Part shown: positions 40,924-50,523 of the stretch, piece after piece
Numbering within the stretch: the first letter of the stretch is position 1
How the letters are laid out: each line of letters begins with the position of its first letter
Assembly: GCF_026339735.1 (NCBI RefSeq)
Contig: NZ_JAPEQG010000001.1
Span: 3,100,001 to 3,164,000, forward strand
DNA from: Streptomyces sp. NBC_01669
Lineage (GTDB): Bacteria > Actinomycetota > Actinomycetes > Streptomycetales > Streptomycetaceae
Reading direction: 5' to 3'
DNA length: 64,000 nucleotides
The notes under the pieces: generated by a model
What the model saw: the letters and a program-made list of their open reading frames with translations, nothing else
Told to the model about the DNA's origin: nothing
Databases searched by the model: none
Program-made: the position numbers and the translations under genes

Positions 40924-43410
40924 TCATTCCGGGAGCGGCACGGAGAGTGCTGTGCCGTTGTCGAAGAACACATGCACGACCCCACCGGCCGGCACGACAT
41001 ACGGGGGAAGGAGGTCGAGATCGTACGAGTAGCCGGTCGGCGCCAGGTCGTAGGACGGTGGGACGGACGGGCCGGGAGCCCCCTTGAGCGCGGTGCGGCG
41101 CAGCTTCCCGGGTGTTCCGTCCTTGTCCAGCTTCACCGAGTAGAGCGTGGACGTGTCCGCCCACACCACCGTGCCCGCATCGATCAGCGGGGTGGAAACC
41201 GGGTTGCGGCGCCCGCCGGAGAACGTCTCGGTGACCGGATACCGGCCCAGAGTCCGGCCGTTGTCCAGACTCACCAGCACGATCTCCGGCCGGACGCCCG
41301 CCGGGTCCGGCCGGCCCATGTTCGTCCCACCACGACGGAAGGCGATCACCCGTCCGTCGATCGCACCTGCCTTCAGGGACATGACCATCTTCGGGTCCAC
41401 CGCCTGCCGGCCGGCGTCGGCGAGCGACGGCGTCCTGAGGCGGTGGACGATGAGGCTGTAGGAGTAGTCGTTCCCACTCCGTTCGGAGGTGAAGGTGGAG
41501 CAGTAGAGGAAGGAGCCCTGCACGCGGGCGTCCTCGCATTCCCCCGGTCCTGTCCTGTCGGCATCCGCCTGACCGAGCACCTTGCCGTCCTTGGCCCGGA
41601 ACGCCTTGATGCCGTCGTGGCCCAGCGCGTAGAGCACACCCTTCACCGTGGCGAGCGGCCAGTAGTTGCGTGCTTCGGCCTTCGAAATGTCCTTCGGGGC
41701 GAGGGGCGCGGTCCACTTGCGGTCGCCGGTCCTCATGTCGAAGGCAGCCAGTTGAGACCCGTACGAAGTAGTGGTCGTGGAGGCGAAGACGAGCCCGTCG
41801 GAGACAATCGGCCTGCTCTCGATGGTGTGTGCTCCGCCCGCGCGCTGCTGCCAGCGGGTTTCACCGGTGGCCGCGTCCACCGCGAGAAGCCGGTCACCGC
41901 TCGCCATGAACACCGTGTCCCCGTACACGGTCGGACGGCTGGAGTCGGACGGCATGAAGAACTGTCCGGTGGGACTGACTCCGGCCCCGACCGCCTCCTC
42001 CTGGGTGTCGAGGCTCCACAGCTTCCGGCCGTCCACCGCGGCCAGGGCCTGATAGGCACCGGCGGTGTCGCGGCAGACCACGACCGTGCTGTTGGCCGTA
42101 CAGCCGAAGGGCCCGCTGCTGCCGGTCGAGGACTTCCAGGGCTTCCAGTCCTTCGGGCGGACCTCCCGGCCGTACGGAACAGTTCCGGAACCGTCCGGGC
42201 CGCCCTGGTCGTCCACCCCGGCGACCATCACTGCGTTCCGCGCCGGACTGCCGCCCGGGGATGCGGTGTTGTTGTCGCCGTTGCGGTCCCGAAGCGCCAG
42301 GAGTCCGCCGGTCGCCGCGCCCCCGATGACGAGCAGGGCCAGGGACACCATCAGGGCGCGGCGGCTGCGCCGGGGTCGTTCCGACCGGGCAAGGCCGGGG
42401 CCCTGGGTCTCCACCATGTGCAGACCCGGCGCGAAGTCGGTTTCTTGCGTGGGCAGTTGAGCAACGGGGGTGCGGCTGCCGGCGGCCACCTCGGTCGGCG
42501 TGTAGCCGGGCAGCAGCGGTCCGTCGAGGGCGCGGACCCGGGCCAGTTCCCTGCCGTACTCGGCGATGTGCTGCCGCACCGGCTCGGGCCACTGCATCGC
42601 TGCGCCCGGGGCGAGCCGCTCGGCGAGTCCGGCAGCGGTGGGGCGGTCGGCGGGGTCGGCGGCCAGGCAGTCGGCGAGTACGGCGCGCAGCGCGTCCGGC
42701 ACGCCTTCGAGATCGGCCTCGACGTACTTGACCCGGTACAGCACGGCGGCGACCGGCCCGTCGCCGAAGGGATCGCGGCCGGTGGCGGCGAAGCAGAGCA
42801 CGGAAGCGAGACAGAAGACATCGGAGGCGAAGGTGACGCGCCCGCTGCCCGCCACGTGTTCCGGAGACATGAAGGAGGGGCTGCCGACCATCCGGCCGGT
42901 GGTGGTCAGCGGGGTGGCGTTGCCGTTCCGCGCGATCCCGAAGTCGATGACCCGTGGACCGTCCTCGGCAAGCATCACATTGCTGGGCTTCACATCCCGG
43001 TGCACGACCCCGGCGGCATGGACGGCCGCGAGCGCGCGGGCGAGCCCGGCGCCGAGCATCCGAACCTCGCCCTCGTCCATCGCACCGGCCCGGCGGATCG
43101 CGCCGGACAGGGTCGGCCCGGCCACGTATCCGGTGGCCAGCCAGGGCACTTCGGAGTCTGCGTCCCCGTCGAGCAGCGGGGCGAGGAAGGGGCTGGTGAC
43201 GGAGCGGGCAACCGCGATCTCGCGGCGGAAACGGTGACGGAAGCCGGGGTCCTGAGCCACATCGCGGCGCACCGTCTTGAGGGCGACGGGATCCCGGCCG
43301 TCGCCCGGGTCTCCGAGGAAGACCTCCCCCATGCCGCCCGCGCCGAGCCGGGCCCGTATCGCGTACGGTCCGATCCGTCCGGGCGAGTCCTCACGCAGCG
43401 GCCCCAGCAT
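40924..43410 (-). CDS. Transmembrane Ser/Thr kinase with PQQ-like outer domain (copy A)
   Basis: The 828-residue protein starts at the ATG at 43410, with GGGGGGAAG upstream; another ATG at 43434 adds eight residues. The kinase domain has GAGGMGEVFL, Lys45 in VALK, HRDVKPSN with Asp139, and DFG at 156-158. One helix follows at 351-373. The outer domain has PQQ-like blades (ALAAVDGRKLWSLDTQEEA, LLAVDAATGETRWQQRAGG, LAAFDMRTGDRKW). RPKDWKPWK at ~419-426 and the paired cysteines in FGCTANSTVVVC mirror copy B, so both ectodomains may share a disulphide-tied cap. It is the first gene of a two-kinase operon. Confidence 0.9.
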   Translation of the reverse strand: MLGPLREDSPGRIGPYAIRARLGAGGMGEVFLGDPGDGRDPVALKTVRRDVAQDPGFRHRFRREIAVARSVTSPFLAPLLDGDADSEVPWLATGYVAGPTLSGAIRRAGAMDEGEVRMLGAGLARALAAVHAAGVVHRDVKPSNVMLAEDGPRVIDFGIARNGNATPLTTTGRMVGSPSFMSPEHVAGSGRVTFASDVFCLASVLCFAATGRDPFGDGPVAAVLYRVKYVEADLEGVPDALRAVLADCLAADPADRPTAAGLAERLAPGAAMQWPEPVRQHIAEYGRELARVRALDGPLLPGYTPTEVAAGSRTPVAQLPTQETDFAPGLHMVETQGPGLARSERPRRSRRALMVSLALLVIGGAATGGLLALRDRNGDNNTASPGGSPARNAVMVAGVDDQGGPDGSGTVPYGREVRPKDWKPWKSSTGSSGPFGCTANSTVVVCRDTAGAYQALAAVDGRKLWSLDTQEEAVGAGVSPTGQFFMPSDSSRPTVYGDTVFMASGDRLLAVDAATGETRWQQRAGGAHTIESRPIVSDGLVFASTTTTSYGSQLAAFDMRTGDRKWTAPLAPKDISKAEARNYWPLATVKGVLYALGHDGIKAFRAKDGKVLGQADADRTGPGECEDARVQGSFLYCSTFTSERSGNDYSYSLIVHRLRTPSLADAGRQAVDPKMVMSLKAGAIDGRVIAFRRGGTNMGRPDPAGVRPEIVLVSLDNGRTLGRYPVTETFSGGRRNPVSTPLIDAGTVVWADTSTLYSVKLDKDGTPGKLRRTALKGAPGPSVPPSYDLAPTGYSYDLDLLPPYVVPAGGVVHVFFDNGTALSVPLPE

Positions 43411-43528
43411 GTGTCGCTTCCCCCCGGTGTGCATGACACGTCCGGTACGTCATCCTGCCATGCGCCGATCACGGCCCGTACGGGGCAGCGATGCGGACGA
43501 CTCACCCGAAAGGCTGACGAGGGCGAGC

Positions 43529-43562
43529 GGGCGAGGGGCGGCCCGCACGCCGCCCCTCGCCC
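43529..43562 (-). terminator. Terminator of the thiolase-meaB unit
   Basis: A perfect 13-bp stem GGGCGAGGGGCGG and complement closes an 8-nt loop, 15 bp after the meaB stop. Confidence 0.8.
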
Positions 43563-43577
43563 GTCGGTACCTGCCTG

Positions 43578-44537
43578 TCAGGACTCGCCCGTGATCCCCG
43601 CCACCAGTTCGTCCGCCGCCGCGTACGGGTCCAGACGGCCCGCCACGATGCGTTCGGCCAGGGCGCCCAGGCGGCGGTCGCCGTGCAGGTCGCCGATGCG
43701 TTCGCGGAGTCGGGTGACCGCGATCGTCTCGACCTCGCCGGCCGCGCGCGCCGTGCGGCGCTCGGCCAGGACGCCGTGCTCCTCCATCCACGCCCGGTGC
43801 TTCTCCAGGGCCTCGACGACCTCGTCGATGCCCTCGCCCCGGGCTGCGACCGTCTTCACGATCGGCGGCCGCCAGTCGCCGGGGCCGCGGGACTCCCCGA
43901 GACCCAGCATGTGGTTGAGCTCGCGCGCGGTGGCGTCCGCGCCGTCCCGGTCGGCCTTGTTGACGACGTACACATCGCCGATCTCCAGGATTCCGGCCTT
44001 CGCCGCCTGGATGCCGTCGCCCATGCCGGGCGCGAGGAGCACCACCGAGGTGTCGGCCTGGGAGGCGATCTCCACCTCGGACTGGCCGACGCCGACCGTC
44101 TCCACCAGGATCACGTCGCAGCCCGCCGCGTCCAGCACCCGGATCGCCTGCGGCGCCGACCAGGCGAGGCCGCCCAGATGTCCGCGGGTGGCCATGGAGC
44201 GGATGTAGACGCCGGGGTCGGAGGCGTGCTCCGACATCCGGACCCGGTCGCCGAGGAGCGCGCCGCCGGAGAACGGCGACGACGGGTCGACGGCGAGGAC
44301 GCCGACCCGCTTTCCGGCCCGCCGGTACGCCGAGACGAGCGCCGACGTCGAGGTCGACTTGCCGACACCCGGTGAACCGGTGAGGCCGACGACGTACGCG
44401 TTCCCGGCCAGTGGCGCGAGGGCCGCCATCACCTCGCGCAGCTGCGGTGACGCCCCCTCCACCAGGGAGATCAGCCGGGCCACGGCCCGCGGCCGGCCTT
44501 CACGGGCCTGCTCGACCAGGGTGGGGACGTCCACCAT
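43578..44537 (-). CDS. meaB: Mutase-associated G-protein chaperone MeaB (ArgK)
   Basis: The 319-residue GTPase protects and reloads B12-dependent acyl-CoA mutases. Motifs are the P-loop GSPGVGKST, VDPSSPFSGGALLGDRVRM, the switch segment VETVGVGQSEVE, VNKADRDGAD (guanine specificity) and a C-terminal dimerisation helix. The ATG at 44537 has GGAG upstream, 41 bp after the thiolase stop, so the two are cotranscribed. The client is methylmalonyl-CoA mutase, encoded elsewhere, or the IcmA in this window; the fused IcmF type is not seen. Confidence 0.92.
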   Translation of the reverse strand: MVDVPTLVEQAREGRPRAVARLISLVEGASPQLREVMAALAPLAGNAYVVGLTGSPGVGKSTSTSALVSAYRRAGKRVGVLAVDPSSPFSGGALLGDRVRMSEHASDPGVYIRSMATRGHLGGLAWSAPQAIRVLDAAGCDVILVETVGVGQSEVEIASQADTSVVLLAPGMGDGIQAAKAGILEIGDVYVVNKADRDGADATARELNHMLGLGESRGPGDWRPPIVKTVAARGEGIDEVVEALEKHRAWMEEHGVLAERRTARAAGEVETIAVTRLRERIGDLHGDRRLGALAERIVAGRLDPYAAADELVAGITGES

Positions 44538-44578
44538 CACCGCTCCGTTCGGTTCGCTCTGTGCGTACGTTACGAGGA

Positions 44579-45781
44579 CTACTTGCCCGGGACGCGGATG
44601 ATCAGCGCGTCGCCCTGACCGCCGCCACCGCACAGCGCCGCCGCACCCGTGCCGCCGCCGCGCCGCTTCAGCTCCAGCGCCAGGTGCAGCACCACGCGGG
44701 CGCCGGACATCCCGATCGGGTGGCCGAGCGCGATGGCACCGCCGTTGACGTTCACCTTTTCCGGGGACACGCCGAGGTCCTTCATCGACTGGACGGCGAC
44801 GGCCGCGAACGCCTCGTTGATCTCGATGAGGTCGAGGTCCTCGACGCTCAGGCCGTCCTTCTTCAGCGCGTGCTTGATCGCGTTGGACGGCTGCGACTGG
44901 AGCGAGTTGTCCGGGCCCGCCACGTTGCCGTGGGCGCCGATCTCGGCGATCCAGTCCAGGCCCAGCTCCTCGGCCTTGGCCTTGCTCATCACGACGACCG
45001 CGGCGGCGCCGTCGGAGATCTGCGAGGAGGTGCCCGCGGTGATCGTGCCGTCCTTGGCGAAGGCAGGCCGGAGCTTACCGAGGGACTCGACGGTCGTCTC
45101 GGCGCGGATGCCCTCGTCCTTGGAGAAGAGGATCGGGTCGCCCTTGCGCTGCGGGATCTCCACCGGGGTGATCTCGGCCTCGAAGAGACCGTTCTTCTGG
45201 GCGGCGGCGGCGCGCTGGTGGGACAGGGCGCCGATCTCGTCCTGGTCGGCGCGGCTCAGACCGAGGCGGGTGTTGTGCTTCTCGGTGGACTCGCCCATCG
45301 GGATGTTCTCGTAGGCGTCGGTCAGACCGTCGTACGCCATCGAGTCGAGCATCTCGATCGCGCCGTACTTGTAGCCCTCGCGGGACTTCGGGAGCAGGTG
45401 CGGGGCGTTGGTCATGGACTCCTGGCCGCCGGCGACGACGACGTCGAACTCACCCGCACGGATCAGCTGGTCGGCCAGGGCGATCGCGTCGAGACCGGAG
45501 AGGCAGACCTTGTTGACGGTGAGCGCGGGAACGTTCATCGGGATACCGGCCTTGACCGCGGCCTGGCGTGCCGGGATCTGCCCCGCCCCGGCCTGGAGCA
45601 CCTGGCCCATGATCACGTAGTCGACCTGGTCGCCGCCGATACCGGCCCGGTCCAGCGCGGCCTTGATGGCGAAGCCGCCGAGATCGGCTCCGGAGAAGCT
45701 CTTCAGGGAGCCGAGAAGTCGGCCCATGGGCGTACGGGCGCCCGCGACGATCACTGAGGTGGTACCGGTCGTTCCAGACAT
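44579..45781 (-). CDS. Acetyl-CoA acetyltransferase (thiolase)
   Basis: The 400-residue enzyme condenses two acetyl-CoA to acetoacetyl-CoA or cleaves 3-ketoacyl-CoA. Catalytic motifs are [11 protein letters not shown] (nucleophile Cys), [26 protein letters not shown] (His) and CGGGGQGDA (second Cys). Lengths and motifs fit biosynthetic short-chain thiolases. It is divergent from the methylmalonyl-CoA epimerase gene and coupled in order with meaB. In this context it probably belongs to the ethylmalonyl/butyryl-CoA side of acyl-CoA supply. Confidence 0.93.
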   Translation of the reverse strand: MSGTTGTTSVIVAGARTPMGRLLGSLKSFSGADLGGFAIKAALDRAGIGGDQVDYVIMGQVLQAGAGQIPARQAAVKAGIPMNVPALTVNKVCLSGLDAIALADQLIRAGEFDVVVAGGQESMTNAPHLLPKSREGYKYGAIEMLDSMAYDGLTDAYENIPMGESTEKHNTRLGLSRADQDEIGALSHQRAAAAQKNGLFEAEITPVEIPQRKGDPILFSKDEGIRAETTVESLGKLRPAFAKDGTITAGTSSQISDGAAAVVVMSKAKAEELGLDWIAEIGAHGNVAGPDNSLQSQPSNAIKHALKKDGLSVEDLDLIEINEAFAAVAVQSMKDLGVSPEKVNVNGGAIALGHPIGMSGARVVLHLALELKRRGGGTGAAALCGGGGQGDALIIRVPGK

Positions 45782-45916
45782 GAGGCACGGCCCCTTGGAT
45801 TAGATGTGAACGAGGGTTTACTCGAATGTACTGAGCGGTACCCCGCCCGTCATCCTGCAGCGGGTGTGATCGCGCGCACGTTGCGTAACCATCGGTGGAG
45901 CGCTCCACTGTTGTCC

Positions 45917-46345
45917 ATGCTGACGCGAATCGACCACATCGGAATCGCCTGTTTCGACCTCGACAGAACTGTCGAGTTCTACCGCTCGACCTATGGATTC
46001 GAAGTCTTCCACTCCGAGGTCAACGAGGAGCAGGGCGTACGCGAGGCCATGCTCAAGATCAACGAGACCTCGGACGGCGGTGCCTCGTACCTCCAGCTCC
46101 TGGAACCCACCCGCGAGGACTCGGCCGTCGGTAAATGGCTGGCCAAGAACGGCGAAGGGGTCCACCACATCGCCTTCGGCACCGCAGACGTCGACGAGGA
46201 CGCCGCGGACATCCGTTCCAAGGGAGTCAGGGTGCTGTACGACGAGCCAAGGACCGGGTCGATGGGTTCGCGGATCACCTTCCTGCACCCCAAGGACTGC
46301 CACGGCGTTCTCACCGAACTGGTCACGTCCCGGGCGGAGCACTGA
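45917..46345 (+). CDS. mce: Methylmalonyl-CoA epimerase
   Basis: The 142-residue enzyme interconverts the R and S epimers of methylmalonyl-CoA. It has two beta-alpha-beta-beta-beta units: MLTRIDHIGIACFDLDRTVE with metal His, and GEGVHHIAFGTADVDEDAAD with a second His; the end includes GVLTELV with a metal Glu. It is encoded divergently from the thiolase, with 135 bp between. It links mutase products with the extender unit used in polyketide synthesis or propionate catabolism. Confidence 0.94.
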   Translation: MLTRIDHIGIACFDLDRTVEFYRSTYGFEVFHSEVNEEQGVREAMLKINETSDGGASYLQLLEPTREDSAVGKWLAKNGEGVHHIAFGTADVDEDAADIRSKGVRVLYDEPRTGSMGSRITFLHPKDCHGVLTELVTSRAEH

Positions 46346-46510
46346 CCTCCGGATACCCGGCCCGGTAGAGTGGGCGGTTCCGGGCCGGGGCCGGGTCGGG
46401 GCCGCGCCGCGTCCCCAGCCGTTGATCTGTCACCATTCCCCGGGGGACCGTTCGCCGGCGAACGGTGCTCGTTTGGAGAGTTGCGACCAGGGGACGGATG
46501 GGACCGCGCA

Positions 46511-49500
46511 GTGCGGGGCTACGAACGCCAGGAGAGCCACCGAGCTGAAGACGACCATCTCTCGCGGTTCGAAGCCGAGATGGACCGGCTGAAGACCGAC
46601 CGGGAGAAGGCCGTCCAGCACGCCGAGGACCTCGGTTACCAGGTCGAGGTCTTGCGCGCCAAGCTGCACGAGGCTCGGCGCAATCTCGCGACCCGTCCCG
46701 CGTACGACAGCGCGGACATCGGCTACCAGGCCGAACAGCTGCTCCGTAATGCCCAGATCCAGGCCGACCAGCTGCGCACCGACGCCGAGCGCGAGCTCCG
46801 TGACGCCCGGGCGCAGACGCAGCGGATCCTGCAGGAGCACGCCGAGCACCAGGCGCGGCTGCAGGCCGAGCTGCACAACGAGGCCGTGCAGCGACGGCAG
46901 CGCCTCGACCAGGAGCTGGCGGAGCGCCGCCAGACCGTCGAGTCGCATGTCAACGAGAACGTCGCCTGGGCCGAGCAGCTCCGGGCCAGGACCGAGTCCC
47001 AGGCCCGCCGGCTGCTCGACGAGTCCCGGGCCGAGGCCGAGCAGTCCCTGGCGGCCGCCCGCGCCGAGGCCACCCGGCTCGCCGACGAGACCCGGCAGCG
47101 GCTCGGCTCCGAGGCGGAGTCCGCCCGTTCCGAGGCCGAAGCGATCCTGCTGCGCGCCCGCAAGGACGCCGAGCGGCTGCTGGGCGCCGCCTCCAGCCAG
47201 GCGCAGGAGGCCACCAGCCACGCCGAACAGCTGCGTACGTCGACGACCGCGGAGACCGAACAGACCCGGCAGCAGACGGCCGAGCTGAACCGGGCCGCCG
47301 AGCAGCGCATGCAGGAGGCCGAGACGCAACTGCGCGAGGCCCGCCTGGAGGCGGAAAAGGTCCTCGCCGAGGCGAAGGAGGCCGCGGTCAAGCGGCTGGC
47401 CGGCGCCGAGTCGCAGAACGAGCAGCGCACCCGTACGGCCAAGTCGGAGATCGCCCGGCTGGTCGGCGAGGCCACGAAGGACGCCGAGACGCTGAAGGCG
47501 GAAGCCGAGCAGGCGCTCGCCGACGCCCGCGCCGAGGCGGACCGGATCAAGTCCGAGGCGACCGAGAAGGCCCGCACGGCGGCCGTCGAGGACACCGCGG
47601 CCCAGCTCGCCAAGGCGGCCAGGACCGCCGAGGAGGTGCTGACCAAGGCGTCCGAGGACGCACGGTCGACCACGAAGGCGGCGAGCGAGGAGGCCGACCG
47701 GATCCGCCGCGAGGCCGAGGCCGAGGCGGACCGGCTGCGCGGCGAGGCCGCCGAACAGGCCGACCAGCTCAAGGGCGCGGCCAAGGACGACACCGAGGAG
47801 TACCGGGCCAGGACCGTCGAGCTGCAGGAGGAGGCCCGCAGGCTGCGCGGCGAGGCCGAGCAGCTGCGCTCCGAGGCGGTCGCCGAGGGCGAGCGGATCA
47901 GGGGCGAGGCCCGCCGCGAGGCCGTCCAGCAGATCGAGGAAGGCGCGAAGACCGCCGAGGAGCTGCTGTCCAAGGCGAAGGCGGACGCCGAGGAACTGCG
48001 GACCGCCGCGGGCACCGAGAGCGACCGGGTCCGTACCGAGGCCGTCGAGCGCGCCACGGCCCTGCGCAGCCAGGCCGAGGAAGCGCTGGAGCGGGTCCGT
48101 GCCGAGGCCGACCGGCTGCGTACGGAGTCCGAGGAACAGGCGGAGTCCACCACGGCCGCGGCCGAGCGGGCGGCGGCCGCGCTCCGGGAGGAGACCGAGC
48201 GTGCGGTCGCCGCCCGCCAGGCCGAGGCCGCCGACGAACTGACCCGGCTGCGCACCGAGGCCGCGGACCGGGTCACCGCCGCCGAGCAGACACTGGCGGA
48301 CGCGCGCGGCGAGGCGGAGCGCATCCGCCGCGAGACCAACGAGGAGTCCGAGCGACTGCGCGCGGAGGCCGCCGAGCGGCTGCGCGCCCTGCAGACACAG
48401 GCGGAGACCGAGGCCGAGCGGCTGCGCGACGAGGCCGCGGCGGACGCGTCGCAGTCGCGTGCCGAGGGCGAGTCCGTCGCCGTACGACTGCGCAGCGAGG
48501 CGGCCGCCGAGGCGGAGCGGCTCAAGTCCGAAGCCCAGGACAGTGCCGACCGGGTACGGGCCGAGGCCGCGGCCGCCGCCGAACGCGTGGGCACCGAGGC
48601 CGCCGAGGCGCTGGCCGCCGCGCAGGAGGAGGCGAACCGGCGCCACCGCGAGGCGGAGGAGACCCTCGACGCGGCGCGCACCGAGGCGAACCAGGAGCGC
48701 GAGCGCGCCCGCGAGCAGAGCGAGGAGCTGCTCGCCTCCGCCCGCAAGCGGGTCGAGGAGGCGCAGGCCGAGACGCACCGCCTGGTCGAGGAGGCGGACG
48801 CGCGGGCGACCGAGATGGTCTCCGCGGCCGAGCAGACCGCCCAGCAGGTACGGGACTCGGTCTCCGGGCTCCAGGAGCAGGCCGAGGCGGAGATCGCCGG
48901 GCTGCGTTCCACCGCCGAGCACGTGGCGGAGCGGACGAAGGCCGAGGCGCAGGAGGAGGCGGACCGGGTACGCGCCGATGCGTATGCGGAGCGGGAGCGG
49001 GCGAGCGAGGACGCGAGCCGGATCCGCCGGGAGGCGCAGGAGGAGTCCGAGGCCGCCAAGGCGATGGCCGAACGGACCGTCAGCGACGCGATCAGTGAGT
49101 CGGATCGGCTGCGCTCGGACACCGCGGAGTACAGCCAGCGAATGCGCACCGAAGCTTCGGACGCGCTGGCCTCGGCCGAGCAGGATGCCTCCCGCAGCCG
49201 CGCGGAGGCCCGCGAGGACGCCAACCGGATGCGTTCGGACGCCGCGACGCAGGCCGACCGGCTCGTCGGCGAGGCGACGGGCGAGAGCGAGCGGATCCGT
49301 ACCGAGGCGACAGAGCAGGCGACGACCCTCGTCAGCGACGCCACGGCCCGGGCCGACCGGCTCCTCGGTGAGGCGACCGACGAGGCGGAGCAGCTGCGCG
49401 CGGAGGCGGCGGCCACTGTCGGCTCGGCGCAGGAGCACGCGGCACGCACCCGTGAGGAGTCGGAGCGGGTGCGCACCGACGCGGAGGCGGCGGCCGAGCA

Positions 49501-50338
49501 GATGCGCGGCGAGGCCCGCGCGGAGGCGGACCGGTTGCTCGACGAGGCGCGCGAGGCGGCGGCGAAGCGCCGTGCGGACGCCGCCGAGCAGGCCGACCAG
49601 CTCATGAACAAGGCCCAGGAGGAGGCGCTGCGCGCCGCCACCGAGGCCGAGGAGCAGGCCGACACGATGGTCGGCGCGGCCCGCAAGGAGGCCGTGCGGA
49701 TCACCTCCGAGGCGACCGTCGAGGGCAACACCCTGGTGGAGCGGGCGCGTACGGACGCGGACGAGCTGTTGGTCGGTGCGCGCCGGGACGCCACGGCCGT
49801 TCGGGAGCGGGCGGAGGAGCTCCGGACGCGTCTGGAGAGCGAGATCGAGCAGCTGCACGACCGTGCCCGGCGGGAGACCTCCGAGCAGATGAAGACGGCG
49901 GGCGAGCGCGTCGACAAGCTGATGAAGGCGGCGACCGAACAGCGCGAGGAGGCCGCGGCGAAGGCGAAGGAGCTGCTGGCGGACGCGAATTCGGAGGCGA
50001 GCAAGGTACGGATCGCCGCGGTCAAGCGGGCCGAGTCGCTGCTGAAGGAGGCCGAGCAGAAGAAGGCCACCATGGTCCGCGAGGCCGAGAAGCTGCGGGC
50101 CGACGCCGAGCAGGAGGCGAAGCGGACGGTCGACGAGGGACGGCGCGAACTCGACGTCCTGGTGCGCCGGCGCGAGGACATCAACACGGAGATCTCCCGC
50201 GTCCAGGACGTACTGGAGGCGTTGGAGTCCTTCGAGGCACCGACGGGCGGCGGAAAGGGTGCGGGTGGCGGGTCCACCGGCGTCAAAGCCGGAGCCTCGG
50301 CAGGCACTCGATCGAGTGGCAAGTCGTCCGATGGGTAG
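46511..50338 (+). CDS. scy: Scy, long coiled-coil polar-growth scaffold
   Basis: The 1275-residue protein starts at a GTG with MRGYERQESHRAEDDHLSRF-like N-terminus (V read as fMet). A short heptad zone, EMDRLKTDREKAVQHAEDLG, is followed by more than 1000 residues of near-unbroken Glu/Ala/Arg coiled coil in the long 51-residue repeat pattern known for Scy (for example recurring EAxxxADRLRxEA). The C-terminus is a Gly/Ser/Lys-rich tail. In S. coelicolor Scy gathers DivIVA and FilP at hyphal tips and sets tip number. The next gene is filP, as expected. The start could also be upstream, but conservation fits 46511. Confidence 0.93.
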   Translation: MRGYERQESHRAEDDHLSRFEAEMDRLKTDREKAVQHAEDLGYQVEVLRAKLHEARRNLATRPAYDSADIGYQAEQLLRNAQIQADQLRTDAERELRDARAQTQRILQEHAEHQARLQAELHNEAVQRRQRLDQELAERRQTVESHVNENVAWAEQLRARTESQARRLLDESRAEAEQSLAAARAEATRLADETRQRLGSEAESARSEAEAILLRARKDAERLLGAASSQAQEATSHAEQLRTSTTAETEQTRQQTAELNRAAEQRMQEAETQLREARLEAEKVLAEAKEAAVKRLAGAESQNEQRTRTAKSEIARLVGEATKDAETLKAEAEQALADARAEADRIKSEATEKARTAAVEDTAAQLAKAARTAEEVLTKASEDARSTTKAASEEADRIRREAEAEADRLRGEAAEQADQLKGAAKDDTEEYRARTVELQEEARRLRGEAEQLRSEAVAEGERIRGEARREAVQQIEEGAKTAEELLSKAKADAEELRTAAGTESDRVRTEAVERATALRSQAEEALERVRAEADRLRTESEEQAESTTAAAERAAAALREETERAVAARQAEAADELTRLRTEAADRVTAAEQTLADARGEAERIRRETNEESERLRAEAAERLRALQTQAETEAERLRDEAAADASQSRAEGESVAVRLRSEAAAEAERLKSEAQDSADRVRAEAAAAAERVGTEAAEALAAAQEEANRRHREAEETLDAARTEANQERERAREQSEELLASARKRVEEAQAETHRLVEEADARATEMVSAAEQTAQQVRDSVSGLQEQAEAEIAGLRSTAEHVAERTKAEAQEEADRVRADAYAERERASEDASRIRREAQEESEAAKAMAERTVSDAISESDRLRSDTAEYSQRMRTEASDALASAEQDASRSRAEAREDANRMRSDAATQADRLVGEATGESERIRTEATEQATTLVSDATARADRLLGEATDEAEQLRAEAAATVGSAQEHAARTREESERVRTDAEAAAEQMRGEARAEADRLLDEAREAAAKRRADAAEQADQLMNKAQEEALRAATEAEEQADTMVGAARKEAVRITSEATVEGNTLVERARTDADELLVGARRDATAVRERAEELRTRLESEIEQLHDRARRETSEQMKTAGERVDKLMKAATEQREEAAAKAKELLADANSEASKVRIAAVKRAESLLKEAEQKKATMVREAEKLRADAEQEAKRTVDEGRRELDVLVRRREDINTEISRVQDVLEALESFEAPTGGGKGAGGGSTGVKAGASAGTRSSGKSSDG

Positions 50339-50523
50339 TCGACCGACCGTGTCACGTGCTTCGACAAGAACGTTCAACCCTCCGAGTGGCAAGGGTTCCG
50401 GGGGTCAGCCACTCAAAAGGGGTGTCATTCTCCAGATCAAACGGGCATCCACTCGATGACACGCCGCCCAGGCCCCTAGGATTCCCTCTATCACCTCACC
50501 GGTCTTACTTCGACAGGAACCCC

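Noticed and set aside
40399..44208. 1269-codon plus-strand frame across the kinases and meaB
   Set aside because: It is antisense to three clear genes and has no recognisable domain.
46430..50392. Very long open frames opposite scy (1320 and 1214 codons)
   Set aside because: They are composition shadows of a GC-rich repetitive coiled-coil gene: leucine/arginine- or serine-rich with no domains or ribosome sites.
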